Shown in pieces: positions 16,965-25,600 of a DNA stretch of 64,000 nucleotides. Made by a program: the position numbers and the translations under genes. Within the stretch, counting starts at the first letter, position 1; each line of letters starts with the position of its first letter. The notes under the pieces were generated by a model. It was given only the letters and a program-made list of their open reading frames with translations, was not told the origin of the DNA and searched no databases. The stretch is taken from contig NZ_CP006850.1 in assembly GCF_000523235.1 (NCBI RefSeq), forward strand, positions 7,316,001-7,380,000, given 5' to 3'. Source of the DNA: Nocardia nova SH22a. GTDB lineage: Bacteria > Actinomycetota > Actinomycetes > Mycobacteriales > Mycobacteriaceae.

Positions 16965-18362
16965 GTGGACGAACTGGTTCTGTCCATCGATCGTGGCTCG
17001 GGCCGTCCGCTCGCGGTGCAGGTCGCCGACGAACTGCGCGCCGCGGCGATCGCGGGCGGATTGCGCGGCGGGGATCGCCTGCCGTCCTCGCGGGCGCTGG
17101 CCCGGCAACTGGGAGTCAGCCGGACGGTGGTCACCTCCGCCTACGACCAACTGCACGCCGAAGGCTGGATCTCGGGTCGGCACGGCTCCGGCACCTACCT
17201 CGCCGCCACCCCTGCGTCCGCACCGGAACATACTGGGGTGGAGGCACTTTCCGATCTCGGTGCCGATCTGCTCGATCTGGTTCCGGGCACCCCGTGCGTC
17301 GAGGCGATCGACCGGGCGGCGTGGCGGCGGGCCTGGCGCGCCGCCGGTGATCGCCCGCCGTCGGCACACAAGCACCGGGCCGGTGAACCGGACTATCTGG
17401 CGACTGTCGCCGAACATCTGCTGCTCCACCGCGGCCTCACCCCGGGGCGGGATACCGCCGTGCTGGCCACCGCCGGAATCGGCACGGCGGTCGGCGAATT
17501 GGCCCACGCGCTGTTCCGGCCGGGTGATGCGGTCGCCATCGAGGACCCGGGATATCAGCGGGCGGTGGGCGGACTCCGGAATGCCGGAATACGAGTGGTT
17601 CCGGTGCCGACGGACGCCGACGGCCTTCGCGTCGATCTGATCCCGGCAGGCGTGCGGGGCGTGTATTGCACTCCGGCACACCAGTTCCCGCTCGGCGCCC
17701 GGATGCCCGCAGCCCGTCGCGTCGAGCTCGTCGACTTCGCCCGGCGCACCGGAACCTGGATCCTCGAAGACGACTACGACGGCGAATTGCGTTACGACAG
17801 CGCACCTTTACCACTACTCGCGACACTCGCGCCGGACCGGGTGATCCACCTCGGCACCACCTCGAAGATCCTGTCCACCAGCCTGGGTACCGGATGGCTC
17901 GTGGCCACCCGAGAGGTGACCAAAGCCGTACTGGCGAGCCGGGAATCGGCCGGTACCTGCCCACCGCCCGCGGGCCAGCTGATGCTCACCGAACTCGCCC
18001 GCCACGGTGACCTGGCCCGGCATCTGCGCCGGTTGCGCCGGGAGATGCCGCCACGGCGCGCACTGGTGGTCGCCACACTCCGGGCGCGGGGCCTCACGGT
18101 CGCGGGCGATCACGCGGGCTCCCATGTGCTGGTACCGCTCGCCTCGGCCGCCGCCGAACAACGGGCGGTCGTCGCGGCACGACGTCGCGGGGTGCGCCTG
18201 GACTCGCTGGCCCGCCACCACACCGGCGACCGCCACGCCTTCGGGGTACCGATCGGCTACGCGGCTCTCTCCCGGGCCGAGCTCGAACATGCCATCGGAA
18301 TCGCCGCGGATTGCCTGGCCGCCGAACACCCGCTGACCTCGGACGGCACACGACTTCGATGA
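16965..18362 (+). CDS. MocR/PdxR-type regulator: GntR HTH + aminotransferase domain
   Basis: 465 residues. Residues ~1-75 are a GntR winged helix (LAVQVADELRAAAIAGGLRGGDRLPSSRALARQLGVSRTVV pattern). Residues ~100-455 are a fold-type I aminotransferase: AVAIEDPGYQRAV, ILEDDYDGELRYDS with the cofactor-ring Asp, and the PLP-binding lysine K301 in TTSKILS. Such proteins use PLP or its adducts as effector and activate or repress vitamin B6, GABA or amino-acid genes. GTG start with GGGAGG upstream. Controls itself and the divergent flavin protein by inference. Confidence 0.92.
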   Translation: MDELVLSIDRGSGRPLAVQVADELRAAAIAGGLRGGDRLPSSRALARQLGVSRTVVTSAYDQLHAEGWISGRHGSGTYLAATPASAPEHTGVEALSDLGADLLDLVPGTPCVEAIDRAAWRRAWRAAGDRPPSAHKHRAGEPDYLATVAEHLLLHRGLTPGRDTAVLATAGIGTAVGELAHALFRPGDAVAIEDPGYQRAVGGLRNAGIRVVPVPTDADGLRVDLIPAGVRGVYCTPAHQFPLGARMPAARRVELVDFARRTGTWILEDDYDGELRYDSAPLPLLATLAPDRVIHLGTTSKILSTSLGTGWLVATREVTKAVLASRESAGTCPPPAGQLMLTELARHGDLARHLRRLRREMPPRRALVVATLRARGLTVAGDHAGSHVLVPLASAAAEQRAVVAARRRGVRLDSLARHHTGDRHAFGVPIGYAALSRAELEHAIGIAADCLAAEHPLTSDGTRLR

Positions 18363-18389
18363 ACCGGACGAACGGGCCCACCGGCGCCG

Positions 18390-18452
18390 CGCGGTGGCGA
18401 TCGAGGACGCCGGATATCAGCGAGCGGCCAGAGGTCCGCGCCGCCGGAATCC
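18390..18452 (+). pseudogene. Relic of a second MocR aminotransferase domain
   Basis: Starting 28 bp after the MocR stop, GCGGTGGCGATCGAGGAC reads AVAIEDAGYQRAA, almost the same as AVAIEDPGYQRAV inside the intact gene (at 17529). After one frameshift the similarity continues as VRAAGIR against LRNAGIR. Only about 60 bp survive, so this is the debris of a tandem MocR paralogue or of a partial duplication. The remaining ~200 bp to the next gene show nothing recognisable. Confidence 0.7.
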
Positions 18453-18655
18453 GGGCGCAGACTCGATGTGGCCGTGACCACGCGGCTCCCATGCACCGAA
18501 CACTTACCACGGTTGGCAAGGGAGGTGAGTTGCACGCGGGCCTCGACTACGAAACCCTTCGATCCGAATGTAGTCCTGACGGCCGACCGCGCTATTCAGG
18601 TCGAGGTTCGTCGAGCGGCTTGCGGGACTGAGATCCGCTGACATGGGAGTGTGCT

Positions 18656-20062
18656 GTGATCGGTTCCGGGAGTGCGGAACTCGCGGAACTGGCCGATCGG
18701 ATCGCCGCTGAGCTCCGTGCGCTCGCACCGCCGGGCTGGCGTCGCCTGGAGGCTGCGTTCGCGATGACCGTTGTCGCCGAATCGGCGTTGTTCCATGCCG
18801 AGAGCGGCGGCCAGCCGATTCGATGCCACGTGTCGGATGCGGTGTGGGAATTGGTTCGCCGCCACCGGGCCCGGTCGGTTGCGCTGGACAACGAGCCGTG
18901 GTGGCGGCTGATCGTACACATCGATGCCGACGGGGCCGAGGTCGTCACCGATCATGGCGCGGAACCGTTTCCGGGCGAGCAATTGTTCGCGCCGCAGGCC
19001 TATCTGGCCGATCTGGAACGTTATCCGCGCAGTCGGCTGCCGGTCTGGCTGGCCACCTACATCGGACGCGGTGAACCTCAATCGCGACCGCCCCGCGCCG
19101 CTGCCGACGGTGTGCGCGCGGATGAGAGCGCGGGTGTGCGGGCGGTGCCGGTGACCGGTGAGTTGCCGGATCTGGCGGTGCTGTGGGCGCGCTGGGCGGT
19201 ACTGGCCGCGGCCTTCGTCGCGGTCGGATCGGAACTGGGGCCGCGGATCGGCCCGTCGGTCGGCATCTTCGAAAGCACGGGACACAGCGGTGCGACATTG
19301 ACACGGCTGCCCGGCGACCGAGCGGTGCTGTCGGGCGGCGTCCGGGATGCGCCGACCCTGGACGCCGCGTACAACGGCGACGGAAATATGCCGAAATTGT
19401 TTGCCGGAGCACCGGATTGGGTGTCCGACCCGGTTCTCAACCCGCGCGTGGTGACCGGCATGCTGTCGTTCTGTTACTGGTGGGACCGGGGCCGGTGGTA
19501 CCGCGGCGAATCTCCTCCGATGTCGGAGTGCGCCGCGGCGCTGCCCGCCGTGTGGACAGCCGAGACGACGGCCAAAGTGGTGGCCGGGGTGCTCGACGGC
19601 CCCTCGTCGGACGCCGCCGAGCTGCTGGTGTCGGCCGCGCAGGCCGCGGCGGTGACGCGCGCGGCGATCGTGCAGGTCGTCGGGGACGACGCCGAGGTGG
19701 ATGTCGACGCCGCGCTGTTCCAGTTCGTGCTCGCCGATCTGGTTGCAGGTGAGGTCGCCGGGGTCTACGAAGCGGACGCGCTGAATCTGGTCCGTGAACA
19801 CATCCTCGGCCGGGGCTACGACACGAGCGGGTTCCCGCTCGCGACATTGCGCGCCGATCGGATCAGTGTGGGCTGGATGGTGCGATCACCGGTACCGGAC
19901 CATGAGGTGGCGCTCGATCGGGCGGTCTTCTATGTCGCCGACGATGGTGTGGTGGAACGGTCGAGCACCTCGGTGCCGTTGTCCGCCTTCGTCACCGATT
20001 TCGAGCGCCGGTTCCGGCTTCGGATCGGCGGCCCGGCAGCAACCGACCGGGGTGGGAGATGA
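18656..20062 (+). CDS. Operon gene 1: protein with C-terminal YrhB-like immunity fold
   Basis: 468 residues; no characterised family recognised for most of it. The N-terminal ~140 residues (WWRLIVHIDADGAEVV, GEQLFAPQAYLADLERYP) look like a globular alpha/beta domain. Residues ~175-330 form a second region ending in CYWWDRGRWYRGESPP. The last ~90 residues (ALNLVREHILGRGYD...VGWMV...ALDRAVFYVADDGVVERSS) follow the pattern of YrhB/Imm35-type immunity proteins, which neutralise toxins in polymorphic systems; this is inference at moderate strength. No signal peptide or membrane helix, so cytoplasmic. GTG start after GGGAG; its stop overlaps the ATG of gene 2 by ATGA, so translation is coupled. A cytoplasmic immunity or chaperone role for the giant protein fits. 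Confidence 0.7.
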   Translation: MIGSGSAELAELADRIAAELRALAPPGWRRLEAAFAMTVVAESALFHAESGGQPIRCHVSDAVWELVRRHRARSVALDNEPWWRLIVHIDADGAEVVTDHGAEPFPGEQLFAPQAYLADLERYPRSRLPVWLATYIGRGEPQSRPPRAAADGVRADESAGVRAVPVTGELPDLAVLWARWAVLAAAFVAVGSELGPRIGPSVGIFESTGHSGATLTRLPGDRAVLSGGVRDAPTLDAAYNGDGNMPKLFAGAPDWVSDPVLNPRVVTGMLSFCYWWDRGRWYRGESPPMSECAAALPAVWTAETTAKVVAGVLDGPSSDAAELLVSAAQAAAVTRAAIVQVVGDDAEVDVDAALFQFVLADLVAGEVAGVYEADALNLVREHILGRGYDTSGFPLATLRADRISVGWMVRSPVPDHEVALDRAVFYVADDGVVERSSTSVPLSAFVTDFERRFRLRIGGPAATDRGGR

Positions 20063-21606
20063 GCGGCGAACTTCGATTGGATCTGACCGGCCTGCGCGAA
20101 CGTGCCGCGCGGCTGGCCGACATTGCCGATCGAGTGCAGCAGACCCACGCCGGACTGCGGGGATGCCTGGAGCAGGCCGACGGCAGCTGGGGCGACGACC
20201 ATATGGGTCGCGCATTCGCCGAGCAGTTCACACCGCACGCCGATCAGGTAGTGGCGAGTGTGCAGGCCATGGTGGAGAGCCTGCGCAGTACGGCGTCCGG
20301 AATCGCAGGCACCGCAAACGAATTCGCGGCGCGGGATGCCGACAACGCCACCCGGGTGGCCGGGGCGGCCGACGATCCGGGCTCGGGCGACCGCACCGGG
20401 ACGCAGCCCGAGCCGGCGGCCGGTCCGGCGGCACCGGCCGATCAGCCCGGCTCAACCGCGCGCGACCCCGTGGCGCCGGAACAGAGGTCTCCGGTGTATC
20501 CGCCCGGCGGGCAGCAGCGCACCGGACAACAGCCCGATGGGCGAACCCGGCCCGGCGGCACACCTTCGCTGGACGGGGCGCCGGGGGCCGACAGCGGCCG
20601 GCAGTCACAGGCGCCGTGGAATCGTTCCCGGCCCGATCCCGGTTCGGCGAGCAGCGCGGGCCCCGGCGCCCCCGGCCAACGGACCGGATCGGTGTCGCCG
20701 GCGTCCGGCGCGGGATCACGGCCGCCGGTGTCGGCTCCGGCCGATGGGCGGAATACCCCCGGCGCGGCGGGCGGCAACAGCGCTGCGGGCCGGAGCGATA
20801 CCCCGTGGTCCGGGCAATCGCCCCGAACCCCCGGCCAACCCCGGACGCCGGGCACCCCCGGAAACGCCGAGCGCCCCGGAAACACCGGGACAAATCCGAG
20901 GCCCGGCTCTCCGCCGCGACCGAATGCACCGGCCGGAAACAAAGGCCGCGAAGGTGATCGACGCGAACGCAACCGGCGCCCGGCCACCGACCCTGCGATC
21001 GAACGGCTGGCACGCGCATTGGCCGAGCGGCACGGCGTCCAGGTGACCGGGTTCGACACCCCGGGCCTCCAGCTTCCGGCGGTCCGGGATTTCGTGAACG
21101 CGGTGGACCGGGTGCTCACCGAGTATCCGATGATCACGTTGGACGTCGTCGCGGTGGCCGAACTCGATGATGAACTCGGACCCGTGCGGTGGAGTTGTGA
21201 ACCGTCCGGCATCGAGGGCGGGACCAGGTCGATCACACTGGACCGGCGCACCGCACAACAGCCGGACACACCTGCGCCCGATGTATCCGTGGCCACCCTG
21301 CGGGCATTCGCCCGAGCTTTCGATGCCGCCGGCGGCGGTGTCGCACGACGGCAGGCTCAACGCGTCCTGATCTCGGAATACCTGCGCACTCTGCCGCGAC
21401 CGCGCCCCACGCTCTCCGCGGTGGTGCGCGGATACCGGGACTGGCGGGAAGAATCGGCCGGAAATCTCAGGGCAGCAGGCGAATTCGATGTGGACCTGAT
21501 GCTCGGCGCCGCATTCGCCGACGTGGTCCAGCACGGCGAGAAGGCGGGGATTCAGGCGAGACTGCTGCATGCCGTCCTGGTCGCCGCTGCATCCCGGCCG
21601 GGGTAG
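20059..21606 (+). CDS. Operon gene 2: WXG100-like / Pro-rich / metalloprotease-like protein
   Basis: 515 residues in three parts. Residues 1-105 are two amphipathic helices with a central SWGDDHMG turn, resembling WXG100/CpnT-type export proteins; no YxxxD/E signal is visible. Residues ~110-310 are Pro/Gly/Ser-rich low complexity with DTPWSGQ and APWNRS, linker motifs also used in the giant protein. Residues ~312-515 are globular; TLRAFARAFDAAGGGVARR lines up with VIHEFAHAVDDADGQRLNR of the giant protein's metalloprotease with the HExxH residues lost, so this is probably a dead copy (inference). It starts inside the stop of gene 1 and ends 9 bases before gene 3. A secretion partner or scaffold for the giant protein is plausible. 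Confidence 0.78.
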   Translation: MSGELRLDLTGLRERAARLADIADRVQQTHAGLRGCLEQADGSWGDDHMGRAFAEQFTPHADQVVASVQAMVESLRSTASGIAGTANEFAARDADNATRVAGAADDPGSGDRTGTQPEPAAGPAAPADQPGSTARDPVAPEQRSPVYPPGGQQRTGQQPDGRTRPGGTPSLDGAPGADSGRQSQAPWNRSRPDPGSASSAGPGAPGQRTGSVSPASGAGSRPPVSAPADGRNTPGAAGGNSAAGRSDTPWSGQSPRTPGQPRTPGTPGNAERPGNTGTNPRPGSPPRPNAPAGNKGREGDRRERNRRPATDPAIERLARALAERHGVQVTGFDTPGLQLPAVRDFVNAVDRVLTEYPMITLDVVAVAELDDELGPVRWSCEPSGIEGGTRSITLDRRTAQQPDTPAPDVSVATLRAFARAFDAAGGGVARRQAQRVLISEYLRTLPRPRPTLSAVVRGYRDWREESAGNLRAAGEFDVDLMLGAAFADVVQHGEKAGIQARLLHAVLVAAASRPG

Positions 21607-21615
21607 GTCGAGCCG

Positions 21616-22665
21616 ATGGACGGTTCCCTGTTCGACCCGGTCCTGGAACTGCGGGACAAAGCCGAGGAACTGCGCAACCACTTCGAAAGCCTGCCCGGAT
21701 TCCTGCGGACTCCGATCGAGATGGTGGTGTTCGGTGGCCAGCTCCCCCGCGCCGACATTCCCGAGATGCGCCGGATGGCCGCCGAGTTGCGCGCGCACAG
21801 TCGCGAGCTGCACGACTGTTCCAGCGATATCGACAACCTTCTGGCACAGGAGGATTCGGTCGGAGAACTCGCCGACCAGCTGCGCGAGGCATTGCAGTCG
21901 TATCGCAAGGGCGCGGCCCGGATCAGCGACGACGTGATCACCCTGGCCGATCAGGCGCAGGCGGCAGCCAACGATGCCGAGAAGTGGCTGTGCGTGATGT
22001 TCACGTTCGGAATCCAGTTGGCGTGGCGGATCTACCGGTTGATGGCCACCGCAACCGCAGCGGGGCCGGCCGCCCAGATTGCCGCGGCACCGGCGGTGGA
22101 GGCGGAGCTGGCCGAGGGGCGAGCCGAGGCCGCCGCGATGCGCGCAAACTTGGAGCGCGCCATTCAAGCGGGTGGGGCGACGGCGGCTGCCCGGCTGAGC
22201 AGCATGGGCCCGCTGCAGTTCGTCACCATGCTGGGCAAGGCGGCCGCGCTGCCCGTGGGGGTGGACGCGGGTGTGCAGGCGGTGCAGGTTGCCACCGGCG
22301 ATCGCACCGCCGGATTCATCGGGTCGGACGGTTCGAACCCGACCGGTATCGATCTGACGTCGATCGAGGTCGCGGCGGTGTCCGCGTTCGGCGGAGTGCT
22401 CGGTGGGATGGCCGCGGGCCGATTCGTTCCGATGGCGTTCCCCAAGGTCGCGAGCAGTCGTGTGGCGATGGGTTTGGTGCACGGCCTGGGTGGCGCGATC
22501 GGAGGTCTGGGTGCGGCGTCGGTGATCACCGGCTGGCCGCAGCATTACGAGCAAGTGCTGGGGCCGTTGCTCAACGGCGCCTTCTCGGGGGGCGTGCATG
22601 CCAGGAGCGGGGCGCGTCCGGCGGCGATGGATGGGGGCGGGATGTTCACGCCGCCCGATGGAATC
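21616..22665 (+). other. Giant protein, N-terminal CpnT/WXG100-like helical region (res 1-350)
   Basis: Residues 1-130 are amphipathic helices (ELRDKAEELRNHFESLPGF; MRRMAAELRAHSRELHDCSS; ELADQLREALQSYRKGA), followed by Ala-rich and Gly-rich hydrophobic helices (VAAVSAFGGVLGGMAAGRF; MGLVHGLGGAIGGLGAASV). This is the layout of the N-terminal domain of CpnT-like, type VII-linked toxins. No canonical YxxxD/E secretion motif was found. Confidence 0.65.
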
Positions 22666-25600
22666 TCGGCCGGGCACGACGCGAACCCCGCGGCTCGTCC
22701 GCCGGTCGAGGTATCGGCGAAATCGAAACGTGCGTGGGAGTCGGCCCAGAAGGCTTGGGGCACAACTCCGGAGAAGGCGCCGACCGACGCGGAGCCCAGC
22801 GCGACGCGTGCCGAGGTCGCCGCGAAGACCGGGGCTGCGCAACCACGACTACGCGGCGAACAAGGCGGACCGGTCTCGGCCGACCGATCCGAGGCTCGGG
22901 CGCCCGGGCCGCAGGTTCGTCCCGCATCGCCCGACGCCGCCGCGGCCCGCCCGGGCGCGCATCCCGAGACGGCGGCTCCGGTCGATCGGTCACCGGCCGA
23001 CAAGCCGGTCGCCGCCGGGAAGGTGACCGCGTCGCGGGTGTCGGCGATAGGCGAAACCCAGCCGCCGCCAAAGCTTCCCGCAGAGGCCGCATCGCGGACA
23101 GCCAGCGAGGCCCACGGCAAGGCGGGCGTCTCGAGTGAACACCGGCCGGCGCCGAAGACGGCGCAGACTCCGCCCGGCGAGCACGTCGCGGTCGCCGACG
23201 GTTCCGGTAACGAGACGCCCGCTCGCCCCCACCCTGAGCATCACGAAAAAACCAGTGCCCCAACAGAAACAGGTCCGGAAGCGGCAGACCGGCGCAAGCC
23301 GACCGCAGAACACGCCCCGGTCGCGGACAACACCGCCAACGAGACATCAGCACGGCAGCATCCGGTCGGCGGAGGTGAACCGAGTTCGCCGGGCGCTCGC
23401 GACGAACCGGGATCGGCAGGTGCACGCGACGAGCATGGGGCGTCGGGCGCTCGCGATGAACACAAGCCGTCGGGTACCGAAGAGCCTGCGACCGCACAGC
23501 GGGACTCGACCGCCGAGCCGTCCGATAAGGATGGTCAGGAAAGCACGGGCCGAACCGAGGCTGACGGCGCCGAAACACCTGCCGCGGACCAGCACTCGCT
23601 CTCCGTGCGCGATGAGTTGAGTGCCGCGGCCGCCGATCACGACAATCTCGCCGAGGCCGCCGGTATGCCGCGCAGCGCGCGCGATATGGCGGTCGATCTG
23701 CTGATCGACTTCAATCAGGCCAACGCCGATCATGTTCCGGAGAATCAACGCCTGTCCAACCTTTCGGACGAGGCATTGACGGCCGGCCTGCACGGCGGCG
23801 ATGAGCACCAGTCGTTGCTGGCCACGATGGAGATCATCCGGCGCGGCACGATCAGCGAGAAGGTGCCCGGCGGCATGGTGCTCCGGGTCGAACAGGCCGA
23901 AGCGTTCTATGCGATGAAGTCGCGCCCGGTGGAAATGAAACCCGGCGAGGGTAAGTCGCTGGTCTTCATGACCGCCGCGATCCAGCGTGCCGTGCGGCAC
24001 GACTCGGTTCTGCTCGTCACGACCACCGACGGACTGGCCAACCGCGAAGCCGTCACCTACCGGAAGCTGTTGACCGGCGACGATACGGAATTCGCCGATA
24101 CTCATAATCTGCTGAGCAAATACGGAATCGATGTGTTCCGCGCCGATCAGGGGGAGGCCGGTTTCGGGCCGATCACCAAGGGGCGGCCGGCGATCGTGGT
24201 CGCGACCGGCGAAACGGTCGGGCACCTGTGCAACGCGGGCAAAGAGCCACCGCGCCATGCACTGATCGACGAGATGGACGGCATCATCGACCGAGGTGAG
24301 AAACAGTTCCTCCGGTCCGAAGGTGTGGAAGATCCGGCGCCACCGGAAACGGCGACGGAGGTGTTCGGCGCACACGACTTCCTCATGAAAGCGCTCGCGG
24401 ACGGCACGCTGTCGCATGAGGACTTCGGCCTGCGTCGCATCGCCGAACATATCGACGTACACGCCGACGGCACACCGGAATACATGTACTGGTACGACGG
24501 GCAACCCGAACTCACTCCAGGGGGGCGTGCGAAGGTCGAGGCGCTTCCCGATGGGGCGAGATGGCTCGAGGGGATGGGGGCCTCCCGGCTCGAGGCCGCT
24601 GCCCAGGGCGAGTTCCTCGTTCGCAACGGTGTCCATTACCGCATGGGTGCCGGAAAGATCGTCATCATCGATCAGGCCGAACACAGCCCGCAACGCAACC
24701 CGAAGACATCGAGCGAATCCCGGTGGAGCGCGGAGCCGGGGAAGGCGAGTCTCGCACAGGCCATCGAGGCCAAGGAATTCCGCGCAGCCGAGGCTCGCAA
24801 CGAAAGCGCCGAGCAGCATCGTGTCGTGGTGCGCGCGGACCCGACGTCCGCCGCACGCATCGACTCGGTCCAGATCTACCGTGTCGGCAGATTCTTCGAT
24901 GAGGTGACGGGTGCGTCGGGAACTCTGACCGACCTGAATCCGGTGCTGGAGAAGATCTACGGGCTGCAGGAGGTCCACGAGGTCCCGAGGTCGCGGACGC
25001 AGCGGCTGGTGGAGGGCCAGCCCGACGTGGTCGAGAGCACCTATCTCAAACTGCGCACGATCGCGGAATACGCGAACGAGGTACGGGCCGATGGCGAGGG
25101 CCGGTTCCAGCAGATCCAGTGTCACCGCGACGATCTGGTCGCCCGGCAGGTCAAGGCGCTGGAGCGCGCTGGGGTGCCGCGGGAGGCAATCGAAGCGGTC
25201 GATACCGAGCGGATCATCGGCTGGGGGGCGGACTGGGAAGCCCAGTTGCAGAAGGTCTTCGACTCCGCCGGTGAGCAGGGCAAGATCCTGGTGATCAACG
25301 GGCAGGGCCGGCGCGGTGTCGATATGTCGATGTCGGATGCGGTGAAGTCCAAGGGCGGCATGCATGTCTGGATGACCGAGGCCCCCGAGCAGTCCTATAT
25401 CTACGAGCAGGGTAAGAACCGCACCGCGCGCAATGGTGAGCGCGGCAGCTCCCAAGTGGTGATGTCGCCCCAGGACGGCCTGATCCGCAATGCCATGCAC
25501 CTGCGCGGGGTCCGTGAGACGGTTGTCCTCTACGAGACCGCGGTAGCCGCGCACACCGCCGATCCCACCCCTCAGAACCATGAGGCAGTGCTCGCGGCAC

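Noticed and set aside
20059..22000. Canonical type VII YxxxD/E secretion signal in the WXG100-like regions
   Set aside because: No Tyr at a suitable place with an acidic residue four positions later was found, so type VII export is only suggested by fold.
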